Below, piece after piece: positions 40,206-48,746 of a DNA stretch of 64,000 nucleotides; positions within the stretch are counted from its first letter, which is position 1; the number at the start of each line of letters is the position of its first letter. The notes under the pieces are model-generated. The model did not search any database and was not told where the DNA came from. It saw nothing but the letters and a program-made list of their open reading frames with translations. The DNA lies in NCBI GenBank assembly GCA_963802795.1, contig CAWDJV010000004.1, positions 310,001 to 374,000 of the forward strand, written 5' to 3'. Made by a program: the position numbers and the translations under genes. Source of the stretch: JAIBJN01 sp963802795. GTDB lineage: Bacteria > Actinomycetota > Thermoleophilia > Gaiellales > Gaiellaceae.

Positions 40206-41123
40206 ATGAGCGCGCCCATCGGCGGCCAGGCGGTGCTCGAGGGCGTGATGATGCGCGGCCCGTCCGCCTGGTCGGTCGCGGTCCGCAAGCCTGACGGCGA
40301 GATCGCCGAGGTCAACAGGCCGATCTCGTCGTTCCTGCTCCGGCACCGCTGGGCGCGGCTCCCCGTGATCCGGGGCGTCTTCGCGCTGGGCGAGTCGCTC
40401 GCCATCGGCTTTCGCGCGCTCGCCATCTCCGCGAACTACGCCGCGCAGGAGGAAGGCGAGGAGGGCGAGGAGGTGCAGACCGAGCTCTCGCGCGGCCAGC
40501 TCATCTTCGCGTTCGGCATCGCGATCGGCTTCGCGCTCCTCCTCTTCAAGGTCTCGCCGGCGCTGATCACGAACTGGCTGCCGATCGAGTCGACGACGCT
40601 GTTCGTCGTCGTCGAGGGCGTCGTGCGCGTGACGATCTTCATTCTGTACCTCGTGCTCGTGGGCTTCATGCCCGACCTGAAGCGCGTCTTCCAGTACCAC
40701 GCGGCCGAGCACAAGGCGATCAACGCCTACGAGGCGGAGGACGCGCTCGAGCCCGAGGCCGTGCAGCGCCACAGCCTTCTCCACGTCCGCTGCGGGACCG
40801 CGTTCCTCCTCTACGTGATGGTGATCGCGATCTTCGTCTTCGCGTTCGTCGGACAGCCCGGCTGGGTCGGGCTGGTCGCCTCGCGGATCCTCCTCCTGCC
40901 GGTCATCGCAGGCATCGCCTACGAGGTGATCCGCTTCGCGGGAAAGCATCCACAGAACCCCATCCTGCGCACGATCCTCGCCCCGGGCCTCTGGCTCCAG
41001 CGGCTGACGACGAGGGAGCCCTCCCTCGACCAGATCGAGGTCTCGATCCGCGCGCTTCGCGAGGTCCTCCGGCTCGAGGGCCGGCTGACCCCGGAGGAGC
41101 GCAAGGTCGAGGTCATGGCGTAG
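40206..41123 (+). CDS. DUF1385 family membrane protein
   Basis: 305 aa. IGGQAVLEGVMMRGPSAWSVAVRKPDGEI is the family signature at the N-terminus. Four or so hydrophobic spans follow (about 95-115, 130-160, 200-240), and FQYHAAEHKAINAYEAEDAL plus HSLLHVRCGTAFLLYVMVIAIFVF hold conserved His and Glu that could bind metal. Function is unknown; the family sits beside prfA in many Gram-positive genomes, possibly linked to translation or membrane biogenesis. ATG 40206 is 15 nt after rpmE. Confidence 0.85.
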   Translation: MSAPIGGQAVLEGVMMRGPSAWSVAVRKPDGEIAEVNRPISSFLLRHRWARLPVIRGVFALGESLAIGFRALAISANYAAQEEGEEGEEVQTELSRGQLIFAFGIAIGFALLLFKVSPALITNWLPIESTTLFVVVEGVVRVTIFILYLVLVGFMPDLKRVFQYHAAEHKAINAYEAEDALEPEAVQRHSLLHVRCGTAFLLYVMVIAIFVFAFVGQPGWVGLVASRILLLPVIAGIAYEVIRFAGKHPQNPILRTILAPGLWLQRLTTREPSLDQIEVSIRALREVLRLEGRLTPEERKVEVMA

Positions 41124-41145
41124 GTCCTCCAGCGCGGCTCAGGGC

Positions 41146-41151
41146 TATCCT
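41146..41151 (+). promoter_or_regulatory. minus-10-like TATCCT before prfA
   Basis: TATCCT lies 6 nt before the GTG at 41158 within a short palindrome (CTCAG at 41139-41143 and CTGAG at 41150-41154). No Shine-Dalgarno sequence. Suggests a leaderless prfA transcript. Confidence 0.4.
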
Positions 41152-41157
41152 GAGCCG

Positions 41158-42216
41158 GTGATGGCCGTTGCGATCGACAGCCTCGTCGACGAGCTCGAGC
41201 GCTCCTATGTCGACGCGCAGGAGCGTCTCAACGACCCTGCCCTTTATTCGGATCGCAACGCGGCCGCCGACGCCGGCCGCCGGCTGAAGGAGCTGGAGGC
41301 GCCGCACGCGCTCGCGGTCAAGTGGCGCCTGGCCCGCGAGGATGCCGACGCGGCTCGTTCCGACCCCGAGCTCCGCGAGCTCCTGCCGGAGATCGAGGCG
41401 CGCCTTCTCGCGCTCGAGGAGGATCTGAAGCTCGCGCTCGTCGAGCGTGACCCGAACGACATGAAGGACGTCATCGTCGAGATCCGCCAGGGCGTCGGCG
41501 GCGACGAAGCCGCGCTCTGGGCGGCCGACCTGTTCCGCATGCTGACCCGGTACGCGGAGCGGCGCGGGTTCAAGTGGGAGGTGCTCGGCTCCGGCCCCAA
41601 CGACGGCGGCGGTTACAAGGACATCGCGTTCGCGGTGAAGGGCGAGGGCGCCTACTCCGTCTTCAAGTGGGAGGGAGGCACGCACCGCGTGCAGCGCGTC
41701 CCGGAGACCGAGTCGCAGGGCCGGATCCACACGTCGACGGCGACCGCGGCGGTGATGCCGGAGGCCGAGGAGGTCGAGATCGAGATCGACCCCAACGACC
41801 TCAAGATCGACGTCTACCGCTCGACCGGGCCCGGGGGCCAGAGCGTCAACACGACCGACTCGGCCGTCCGGATCACGCACGTCCCCACTGGGATGGTCGT
41901 CTCGATGCAAGACGAGAAGTCCCAGCTCCAGAACAAGCAGAAGGCCCTCCGCGTCCTGCGGGCGCGGCTCCTGGAGGCGGAGCAGCGGCGGCAGCAGGAA
42001 GAGCTCTCCGCGGCGCGTCGCTTGCAGATCGGAAGCGGCGAGCGCTCCGAGAAGATCCGCACGTACAACTTTCCCGAGAGCCGGGTCACGGACCATCGCA
42101 TCAAGCTCACCGTGCACAGGCTCGACGCGGTTCTCGACGGCGACCTGGTGGACGTGACCGAGGCGCTGGCGGGCGAGGAGCGCCGCCGCGCGCTCGAGGC
42201 CGCGGCGATCGCGTGA
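41158..42216 (+). CDS. prfA: peptide chain release factor 1
   Basis: 352 aa, standard RF1 length. PCRF domain in the first half, then the catalytic GGQ in YRSTGPGGQSVNTTDSAVRITH and NFPESRVTDHRIKLT near the end. The anticodon-like RF1 segment is HTSTATAAVMPEAEEVEIEI, which resembles the PxT-containing region of RF1. It releases peptides at UAA and UAG. GTG 41158 or ATG 41161; the former follows the promoter-like box. The prmC GTG overlaps its stop, pairing the factor with its methylase. Confidence 0.95.
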   Translation: MMAVAIDSLVDELERSYVDAQERLNDPALYSDRNAAADAGRRLKELEAPHALAVKWRLAREDADAARSDPELRELLPEIEARLLALEEDLKLALVERDPNDMKDVIVEIRQGVGGDEAALWAADLFRMLTRYAERRGFKWEVLGSGPNDGGGYKDIAFAVKGEGAYSVFKWEGGTHRVQRVPETESQGRIHTSTATAAVMPEAEEVEIEIDPNDLKIDVYRSTGPGGQSVNTTDSAVRITHVPTGMVVSMQDEKSQLQNKQKALRVLRARLLEAEQRRQQEELSAARRLQIGSGERSEKIRTYNFPESRVTDHRIKLTVHRLDAVLDGDLVDVTEALAGEERRRALEAAAIA

Positions 42217-43040
42217 CGCCCCTCGACGCGGTTCACGAGGTCGCGCGGGACCTGGGCGAGGCGGGGGTCCCCTCCCCGCGCGTCGACGCGGAGCACCTCG
42301 TCGCGCACGTCCTCGGGCAGACGCGCTCCGGGCTCTACGCATCGGACGAGGCTCTCTCGGTGGGCGAGCTCGGTCGGCTGCGGCCGCTGGTGGAGCGCCG
42401 GCGGGCACGTGAGCCGCTGGCGTACGTGCTGGGGGAGTGGGGCTTTCGGAGGCTCCTGCTCGCGGTCGACCGGCGTGCGCTCATCCCCCGCCCGGAGACC
42501 GAGGTCGTCGTGGAGCGGTGCCTCGCGCACCTGGAGCGCCTCTCGGCGCCGCGCGTCCTAGACGTCGGCACGGGCTCGGGGGCGATCGCGCTCGCGCTGG
42601 CCGACGAGCATCGCGGAGTGGAGGTCGTTGCGATCGACCGATCGCGGGACGCGCTCGCGCTCACACGCAAGAACCTCGCGCGGACAGAGGTGAACGGGCG
42701 GGTCAGGGTCGTCGGCGGCAACCTGCTGGACGGCGTCCGCGGGCCCTTCGACCTCGTGGTCTCGAACCCGCCGTACGTGCCGGCCGGCGAGTACGGCTCG
42801 CTTCAGCCCGAGATTCGGCTCTACGAGCCCTACGAGGCGGTTGTGGGCGACCGGGTCTGGGAGCTGATCGCGCGCGCGGCGCGCGAGGTCCTCCGCCCCG
42901 ACGGGCACCTGGTCCTCGAGTGCGGCGACGGGCAGGCGCCCGCTGTCTCGGCCGGGCTCCTTTCTCTCGGCTACGAGGACGTCCTCACCACCCCGGACCT
43001 GGCCGGCCGCGACCGCGTGGTCGAAGCGCGGCGTCCCTAG
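42213..43040 (+). CDS. prmC: release factor glutamine methyltransferase PrmC
   Basis: 275 aa from GTG 42213 (GTGA overlap with prfA). N-terminal helical domain, then YVLGEWGFRRLLLAVDRRALIPRPETEVVV, the SAM loop VLDVGTGSGAIALALA, and the diagnostic NPPY in LVVSNPPYVPAGEY. It methylates the Gln of the GGQ motif in RF1 and RF2. It is followed by a 193-nt palindrome-rich gap before the Sua5-like gene. Confidence 0.95.
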   Translation: MTPLDAVHEVARDLGEAGVPSPRVDAEHLVAHVLGQTRSGLYASDEALSVGELGRLRPLVERRRAREPLAYVLGEWGFRRLLLAVDRRALIPRPETEVVVERCLAHLERLSAPRVLDVGTGSGAIALALADEHRGVEVVAIDRSRDALALTRKNLARTEVNGRVRVVGGNLLDGVRGPFDLVVSNPPYVPAGEYGSLQPEIRLYEPYEAVVGDRVWELIARAAREVLRPDGHLVLECGDGQAPAVSAGLLSLGYEDVLTTPDLAGRDRVVEARRP

Positions 43041-43233
43041 CAGCCACGTCCGGGGGTCTGACCCCGGCCGTGGCCGGCGGGGACACGGCCTGTGGGCAAC
43101 GCCGCGCAAACGCCCGGCGCGGGCCGTCAAACTGTCCACAGATGATCGGCGCCGTCCACACCCGGGCGTCCGAGCCACGTCAGTGCGGGCCATGCCCGGG
43201 GTCAGACCCCGGGCATGGGCGCGAAGGACATGC
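43041..43233. repeat. palindrome-flanked intergenic element with DnaA-box-like sites
   Basis: Two oppositely oriented copies of a GGGGTC(T/A)GACCCC palindrome bound this gap: one near 43053-43067, the other within a 27-nt perfect palindrome at 43191-43217 (arms CATGCCCGGGGTC and GACCCCGGGCATG). Between them lie three 9-mers close to the high-GC DnaA box TTGTCCACA: TTGCCCACA (minus strand, 43091-43099), CTGTCCACA (43132-43140) and CCGTCCACA (43152-43160). It may be a dispersed REP-like element; no coding frame was found. Confidence 0.55.
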
Positions 43234-43848
43234 ATGAGCGACGACGCGGTCGCGGCGCTTCGGGCCGGGCAGCTCGTCGTCCTGCCGACGGACACGGTCT
43301 ACGGGCTCTGCGCGGACGGCTACCGCGAGGCGCCGTTCCGGCGCCTCGCGGCGTTGAAGGGGAGGCCCGAAGGGATGCCGGCGGCGCTCCTCGCCGTCGA
43401 CCTGGACGCGATCCTCGACGCCGTCCCCGAGGCTCGCGGGGTGCGCGCCGTCGCCGCCAGGGCGCTCCTCCCAGGCCCGTTCACCCTCGTTCTTCCCAAC
43501 CCGGCGCGCCGGTTTCGGTGGCTCTGCGGGTCACGACCCGAGACGATCGGCGTCCGCGTTCCCGATCTCCCCGCCGTGTCGCGGGAGGTGGTCGAGCGCG
43601 TGGGCGTCGTCGCCTCGACGAGCGCGAACCTCCACGGCGGCCCCGACCCCGCGAGGCTCGAGGATGTGCCGCGGGAGCTCCTGGACGGTTGCGGCGCGTT
43701 CGTCGACGGTGGTGAGCTGCCGGGAACGCCTTCGACCGTCGTCGACCTCACCGGGCCGGAGGCGGTGGTCGTCCGCGAGGGCGCTGTGTCGGCATCCGAG
43801 GCGCTCGCCCGCGCCGGCGCGGCGATGGCCGGCTGGCCGGCCGGCTAG
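43234..43848 (+). CDS. L-threonylcarbamoyladenylate synthase (Sua5/TsaC/YrdC family)
   Basis: 204 aa, a YrdC-only form without the C-terminal Sua5 domain. VVLPTDTVYGLCADGY and LAALKGRPEGMPAALLA contain the KxR-type ATP/threonine site, followed by ALLPGPFTLVLPN, IGVRVPD and VASTSANLHGG. It makes threonylcarbamoyl-AMP for tRNA t6A37. ATG 43234 is supported by GAAGGA 7 nt upstream. The position after prmC is conserved in Actinobacteria. Confidence 0.9.
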   Translation: MSDDAVAALRAGQLVVLPTDTVYGLCADGYREAPFRRLAALKGRPEGMPAALLAVDLDAILDAVPEARGVRAVAARALLPGPFTLVLPNPARRFRWLCGSRPETIGVRVPDLPAVSREVVERVGVVASTSANLHGGPDPARLEDVPRELLDGCGAFVDGGELPGTPSTVVDLTGPEAVVVREGAVSASEALARAGAAMAGWPAG

Positions 43849-43934
43849 CCCTGCTCGGCCGCGAGCCCGGCCAGAAACACGATGCCGGCGAGGAGTACCA
43901 CCGCGAGAATCCCCACCCCTTCCACGATCCACAC
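43845..43934 (-). CDS. possible 29-aa single-span membrane protein
   Basis: A small frame from GTG 43934 to TAG 43845 encodes MWIVEGVGILAVVLLAGIVF and nine more residues: almost entirely one hydrophobic span. It sits in the 144-nt gap between the Sua5-like and glyA genes and converges on the former, overlapping its stop by 3 nt. A weak GGTGGA precedes the start. It could be a small membrane protein or chance. Confidence 0.3.
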   Translation of the reverse strand: MWIVEGVGILAVVLLAGIVFLAGLAAEQG

Positions 43935-43978
43935 TCCACCCGGCCCGCCCAGTCCGGTATTCGAACGGGCACTCGGAG

Positions 43979-43984
43979 TAGAGT
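43979..43984 (+). promoter_or_regulatory. minus-10-like TAGAGT before glyA
   Basis: TAGAGT lies 8 nt before ATG 43993 with no Shine-Dalgarno sequence, again the leaderless arrangement. Confidence 0.4.
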
Positions 43985-43992
43985 GGGCGCCG

Positions 43993-45282
43993 ATGGCTGT
44001 CGCGGTCGAGACACTCGAGGAGCTGCGCCGCGCGGCTCTCGCGGAGGTCGACCCCGACCTCGTCGAGCTGCTCGGCAGGGAGCTGGAGCGCCAGCGCGGC
44101 CAGATCGAGCTGATCGCCTCGGAGAACTTCACATGGCCGTCGATCTTCGAGGCGGTCGGAAGCGTGCCGACCAACAAGTACGCGGAGGGCTATCCAGGGC
44201 GGCGCTACTACGGCGGCTGCGAGGTCGTCGACGAGATCGAGCAGCTCGCGATCGACCGCGCGAAGGCCCTCTTCGACGCGGAGCACGCGAACGTGCAGCC
44301 CCACGCGGGCGCGCAGACGAACATGGCCGTCTACTTCAGCTGCCTCGAGCCCGGCGACACGATCCTGGCCATGCGGCTCGACCACGGCGGCCACCTCACC
44401 CACGGGCTCAAGGTCAACTTCTCGGGGAAGCTCTACGAGGTCGTCGGGTACGGCGTCGACCGGGAGACGAACCTGATCGACTTCGACGAGGTGCTTCGGC
44501 TCGCCGAGGAGCACCGGCCGAAGCTGATCGTGTGCGGCGCCTCGGCCTATCCGCGGACGATCGAGGCGGACCGGTTCCGGGCGGTCGCGGACGAGGTCGG
44601 CGCGCTCCTCCTCTGCGACATGGCCCACATCGCCGGGCTCGTAGCGGCGGGGCTCCACCCGAATCCCGTGCCGCACTGCGACTTCGTCACCTCGACGAGC
44701 CACAAGACCCTCGCCGGCCCGCGCGCCGGCTTCATGCTCTGCAAGGAGGAGCACGCGGCGGCGCTCGACAAAGCGGTCTTCCCCGGAATGCAGGGCGGGC
44801 CGCTCCTGCACGTCATCGCCGCCAAGGCGACCTGCTTCAAGATCGCGGCCACCGAGGCGTTCCGCGTCTACCAGGGCCAGATCCGCGCGAACGCGGACGC
44901 GCTCGCCGAGTCGCTGCTCGAAGGCGGCTTCGACCTCCTCACGGGCGGCACCGACACCCACCTCGTCCAGGTCGACCTGCGGCGGAGCGACTGGACCGGG
45001 CGCGCCGCGGAGGAGCGCCTCCACGAGGTCAGGATCACCGCGAACCGCAACACGGTCCCGTTCGACGAGCGCCCGCCCATGGAGGCGTCGGGGATCCGCC
45101 TCGGCACGCCGGCGGTGACGATGCGCGGCTTCGACGAGGACGACCTCCGCGAGGTGGGGGAGATCATCGCCGGGGCGCTCGGCACGGGAGACCTCGACGA
45201 CCTCCGCAGGCGGGCGGACGCGCTGTGCGAGCGTCGCCCCCTCTACCCGGGCTATCGGGGCTACCCGGAATACCGAACATGA
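43993..45282 (+). CDS. glyA: serine hydroxymethyltransferase
   Basis: 429 aa from ATG 43993. Markers: QIELIASENFTWPSIFEAVGS, TNKYAEGYPGRRYYGGCEVVDEIE, VQPHAGAQTNMAVYF, the PLP lysine in VTSTSHKTLAGPRAG, and IRLGTPAVTMRGFDE. It converts serine and tetrahydrofolate to glycine and methylene-THF. An alternative upstream frame start at 43882 would overlap the putative promoter and is not favoured. upp overlaps its stop by 4 nt (ATGA). Confidence 0.95.
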   Translation: MAVAVETLEELRRAALAEVDPDLVELLGRELERQRGQIELIASENFTWPSIFEAVGSVPTNKYAEGYPGRRYYGGCEVVDEIEQLAIDRAKALFDAEHANVQPHAGAQTNMAVYFSCLEPGDTILAMRLDHGGHLTHGLKVNFSGKLYEVVGYGVDRETNLIDFDEVLRLAEEHRPKLIVCGASAYPRTIEADRFRAVADEVGALLLCDMAHIAGLVAAGLHPNPVPHCDFVTSTSHKTLAGPRAGFMLCKEEHAAALDKAVFPGMQGGPLLHVIAAKATCFKIAATEAFRVYQGQIRANADALAESLLEGGFDLLTGGTDTHLVQVDLRRSDWTGRAAEERLHEVRITANRNTVPFDERPPMEASGIRLGTPAVTMRGFDEDDLREVGEIIAGALGTGDLDDLRRRADALCERRPLYPGYRGYPEYRT

Positions 45283-45926
45283 CCGTGACGGTCGCCTCCG
45301 CGAAGGTGACCGTGGTCGACCACCCGCTCGTCCAGCACAAGCTCGGGCTGCTCCGGGACCTCGAGACGCCGACCCAGATGTTCCGCCAGCTCGTCAACGA
45401 GGTGACGCTCCTGCTCACGTACGAGGTGACGAAGGATCTTGCCGTCGAGGAGGTCGAGATCGAGACCCCCCTCGAGCGGACGACCGTGCCGCGCATCTCG
45501 GGCAAGAAGGTGGCGGTCTGCCCGATCCTCCGGGCCGGCGTCGGGATGCTGGACGGCGTCCTCTCGCTCATCACGGGAGCCCGCGTCGGGTTCATCGGCC
45601 TCTATCGGGACGAGGAGACGCTCGAGCCGGTCGAGTACTACGTCAAGCTCCCGGCCGATATCGCCAACCGCGACGTCATCCTCCTCGACCCGATGCTCGC
45701 CACGGGAAACTCGACAGCCTCCGCAGTCGAGACCGTCAAGAAGGCAGGCGCGCAGTCGGTGCAGCTCGTGGCCATCATCGCCGCGCCCGAGGGCATTCGA
45801 TCGCTGCACGAACGTCATCCGGACGTCCACGTGGTTGTGGCCGCGGTCGACCGCGGCCTGAACGAGCTGGGCTTCATCGTCCCCGGTCTCGGTGACGCGG
45901 GCGACCGGATCTACGGCACGAAGTAG
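45279..45926 (+). CDS. upp: uracil phosphoribosyltransferase
   Basis: 215 aa. VTVVDHPLVQHKLGLLRD, TPTQMFRQLVNEVTLLLTYEVTKDL, VAVCPILRAGVGMLDGVL, the PRPP loop VILLDPMLATGNSTASAV and the C-terminal uracil site GFIVPGLGDAGDRIYGTK are all present. It salvages uracil to UMP. Translationally coupled to glyA; its end overlaps the convergent fusion gene by 16 nt. Confidence 0.95.
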   Translation: MTVTVASAKVTVVDHPLVQHKLGLLRDLETPTQMFRQLVNEVTLLLTYEVTKDLAVEEVEIETPLERTTVPRISGKKVAVCPILRAGVGMLDGVLSLITGARVGFIGLYRDEETLEPVEYYVKLPADIANRDVILLDPMLATGNSTASAVETVKKAGAQSVQLVAIIAAPEGIRSLHERHPDVHVVVAAVDRGLNELGFIVPGLGDAGDRIYGTK

Positions 45927-47920
45927 CGGCGGGAGACCTCGAGCTCGAGGAGCCCCGGGCGTCGCAAGGCCTCGAGCCACACGGCGCGGGCGTCCTCGCG
46001 ACCGGCCTGCTCCGACAGCCGCTCCATGACCCAGGCCGGGCCTGCCGTCGGGATCTCGCCGCTGATCGGGGCGATCCCCGGCCGCCGCTCGGCTCCGAGC
46101 TCCTCGCCGGCCGCGATCAGAACCTCGGCGCGCGTCTCGCCCGGCCGGATGCCGACGAGGTCGACGTCCGGCGCGCCCTCGCGGCCGGCCCGGCGCCAGA
46201 TGCGCTCTGCAAGCTCGCCGACCGTCAGCGTGACGGGGTCGGCCGGGGTCGCGAGCTGCACCCCCTCGTCGGCGAGAATGGGCGCCTGGGCGGCTGCCCC
46301 CGCCGCGTGCGCCATGGTGATCCAGTAGCGCACCATGCCCGTGTCGGTGACCGTGAGAGGGACATCCGCTCGTGCCTGGCGCAGGAAGAGCTCGGAGGCG
46401 CTGCCGGCGCTTCCGAGCACGTTCACGAAGCGCACGGCGACCCGGCGCCCGCCCGCGTGGCGTCCGGCAAAGGCGGTCAGCTGCTCCATGAACCGCTTCG
46501 TCCGCCCGTAGAAGCTCGCGGCCAGCGCGGCCTTGTCCGTCGAGGCGACGACGACCGACTCGACGCCTGCCCGCTCGGCCGCGCGCAGGACGTTCCAGCT
46601 CCCCTGGAGGTTCGTGTCGACGAACTCCTCGGGATAGAGCTCCGCCCAGTCGACGTGCTTGTACGCGGCGAGGTGGAAGAGGACATCGGGTCGCGCTTCG
46701 GCGACCTCGCGCTCGACACGACCGGAGTCCCGCACGTCGCAGAGGACGTGGCGAACGGGCTCGCCCTGGCGCCTGCGCCGGTCGGACGTCAGGCCGGCCT
46801 CGTGCGCGTCCAGGATGACGACGCTCTCCGGCCGGAAACCGAGCAGGAAGCTCGCCAGGGCGGTGCCGATCGACCCCGCTCCGCCGGTGAGGAGGATCCT
46901 TCGGCCGCCGTAGCGCTCCTGGAGCTCGAGGAGGGACGGCACCGGGTCGCGGCGCTCCAGCACCCCCTGCCAGTCGAATGTGTCCGGGATGAGCCGTCGC
47001 GGTCGGGGACGAAGCGGCTCAGCCGGCCCGGCCGCCGCCCGCTCGATCGCCCCGTAGGCGCGTTTCATGTCGGCAGAGCGGGCCGGATCGGGCTCGGCGA
47101 TCTCCGCCACGAGGTAGCGGGCGAGCCCGGAGAGGCGCGCGACGACGGGATCGAGGTCGAGCTCGCCGGCCCCGTAGGGAAGCCCTTCTCCCAGAATCCC
47201 GTGCGCATCGGAGACGTGTCCGACCACGATGTCCGGGCCGAGCTCCTCGACGTAGCGCGCGAGCTCGAGCTCGTCGTCGGAAGCGAGCCCGAACAGGCTC
47301 GGGTAGGCGGCCGCGAAGCTGCGAAAGAGGCCTGCGTGCGAGGTGTCCAGCGTGAAGCCGAGCCGGGGGACGCGCTCGCGGGCGCGCAGGAGGTCGCGCC
47401 AGTGGCCGCCGATCTCGGTGATGAAGAGGCCGCCGACGCGCATGCGGAGGACGGGGGGCACGTTCTCGACCAGCGGCGCGACGCCGCGGGACTCGCAGGC
47501 GTCCGCAAAGAAGCGCAGGAAGCGCTCGAGCTCCGACTCGTCGACCGGGGCGCGATTCCGGAACTCCGCGGGCGGAAGCGGAGCGTAGAGGTGGATCGTG
47601 AGGATGGGCGAGCCGATCGCCGCCGCGAACGCCGCGCTCCGCTCGATGCAGGCGCGCGCCTCGTCGGTGAGCCGGTCGACGCGGACGAAGGCGCCGCTCG
47701 GCCAGGAGACGGGTGCCTCGGCCGTGAGGGCGAGGTCGTGCCCCGCCGTCGCGGCGAGCGTGGTCTCGGCCGCGCGGGCGGTCGCGGCGTCGTCGGCGAC
47801 ATCGCTCGGCATGAGGGCGAGCTCGAGCCCGCTCCAGGGACCGCCCGCGAGTCGCTCGGCGATCTGGCTAGCCGACGGTGCGGCCTTGAGCTGCGGGATG
47901 GCGACGGAGCCAGTCGACAT
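45911..47920 (-). CDS. fusion: xylose-isomerase-like TIM barrel + CapD/FlaA1-like nucleotide-sugar dehydratase
   Basis: 669 aa from ATG 47920. Residues about 1-270 resemble the AP-endonuclease-2/sugar-phosphate-isomerase TIM barrel (LTIHLYAPLPPAEF, PLVENVPP, LGFTLDTSHAGLF, VVGHVSDAHGILGEGLPYGAGELD: metal-ligand Glu, Asp, His positions). From about residue 340 an SDR of the CapD/FlaA1 type begins (ILLTGGAGSIGTALASFL), with the STDKAA catalytic segment, FYGRTKRFME, and VNVLGSAGSASELFLRQ. Such dehydratases act on UDP-GlcNAc. No stop or frame change separates the two halves. Joining an isomerase-like domain to a 4,6-dehydratase in one chain is unusual; the first domain could epimerise or isomerise the sugar. 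First residues overlap the upstream SDR by 53 nt. Confidence 0.75.
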   Translation of the reverse strand: MSTGSVAIPQLKAAPSASQIAERLAGGPWSGLELALMPSDVADDAATARAAETTLAATAGHDLALTAEAPVSWPSGAFVRVDRLTDEARACIERSAAFAAAIGSPILTIHLYAPLPPAEFRNRAPVDESELERFLRFFADACESRGVAPLVENVPPVLRMRVGGLFITEIGGHWRDLLRARERVPRLGFTLDTSHAGLFRSFAAAYPSLFGLASDDELELARYVEELGPDIVVGHVSDAHGILGEGLPYGAGELDLDPVVARLSGLARYLVAEIAEPDPARSADMKRAYGAIERAAAGPAEPLRPRPRRLIPDTFDWQGVLERRDPVPSLLELQERYGGRRILLTGGAGSIGTALASFLLGFRPESVVILDAHEAGLTSDRRRRQGEPVRHVLCDVRDSGRVEREVAEARPDVLFHLAAYKHVDWAELYPEEFVDTNLQGSWNVLRAAERAGVESVVVASTDKAALAASFYGRTKRFMEQLTAFAGRHAGGRRVAVRFVNVLGSAGSASELFLRQARADVPLTVTDTGMVRYWITMAHAAGAAAQAPILADEGVQLATPADPVTLTVGELAERIWRRAGREGAPDVDLVGIRPGETRAEVLIAAGEELGAERRPGIAPISGEIPTAGPAWVMERLSEQAGREDARAVWLEALRRPGLLELEVSRRYFVP

Positions 47921-48746
47921 AGAGTGGAATGGCGTCCTCGAGCGGTCGGACGTCACAGGGTAGTCGCGGGGCGTCGGGCCCCGCACCGTAGCTCTCGTTC
48001 TCCCCCGGGCCGATTCCTCCTCCGGGCGTCTCGATCGGCGAGCCCGCGCCCGTCGCGTCGCGCACGAGCTCGGCCGCGCGGCGAAGAGGGGTCGAGACGC
48101 CGCTCGCGAGCGTTACCGTCTCGTGCCAGCGCTCGTCGGCGACGAGCGAGACGAGGGCGGGCACGACGTCGTCCACGTAGACGAAGTCGCGGGCCCGCTC
48201 GGGGTCTCCGGGGATGACGATCGGCTTGCCCTCGAGGGCGTGCGCGGCGAAAGCGGCGATCGCCCCCGTCGCGCCCTCCCAGGCCACCTGACCCGGGCCG
48301 TAGACGGACGTGAGGCGCACGGCGGTCGCCCGCGCGGGGTGGAGGCGGCAGGCTTCTTCGGCGAGGCGCTTGGAGAGCGCGTAGGGGTCGGGCGGGGGCT
48401 CGACGGCGGCGCGCACCGTGGACGGGTAGACGAGCCCGCACCCGTGCTCCGAGCAGCCTTCGAGGAGGTTCAGCGTCGTCCCGACGTTCTCGCGGACTGC
48501 GCGGGCAGGGTCGGCGCGGGAGCGCGCCGGGTCCGGAACGCCTGCGAAGTGCAGGACCGCGTCGCAGCCCTCGAGGAGCCCGCGGATCGCCGGATCGCCG
48601 GCGTCGATGCGGGTCGGCTCGGGCACGCCGGCGCGCTCGGCGCCCCCCGGCCGCCCGACTCGACGTACCTCGTGGCCGTCCCGCTCGAGAAGCTCGGCCG
48701 TCCGCGAGCCGAGGAAGCCCGTCGCCCCCGTGACGAGAAACCTCAC
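47868..48746 (-). CDS. NAD-dependent epimerase/dehydratase (extended SDR)
   Basis: 292 aa. GATGFLGSRTAELLERDGHEV is the N-terminal NAD site, and YALSKRLAEEACRLHP holds the YxxxK pair; RLTSVYGPGQ and FVYVDDVVPALVSL follow. It belongs to the UDP-glucose 4-epimerase-like SDRs. Its start overlaps the next SDR gene by 4 nt and its end runs 53 nt into the fusion gene, so the cluster is one transcript. The nucleotide sugar it acts on is unknown. Confidence 0.8.
   Translation of the reverse strand: MRFLVTGATGFLGSRTAELLERDGHEVRRVGRPGGAERAGVPEPTRIDAGDPAIRGLLEGCDAVLHFAGVPDPARSRADPARAVRENVGTTLNLLEGCSEHGCGLVYPSTVRAAVEPPPDPYALSKRLAEEACRLHPARATAVRLTSVYGPGQVAWEGATGAIAAFAAHALEGKPIVIPGDPERARDFVYVDDVVPALVSLVADERWHETVTLASGVSTPLRRAAELVRDATGAGSPIETPGGGIGPGENESYGAGPDAPRLPCDVRPLEDAIPLYVDWLRRHPAAQGRTVG

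Noticed and set aside
43945..43965. T-loop-like sequence (TTCGAA with flanking GGTA) upstream of glyA
   Set aside because: Flanking bases do not pair as a T-stem, and no anticodon or acceptor arm is present, so it is not a tRNA.
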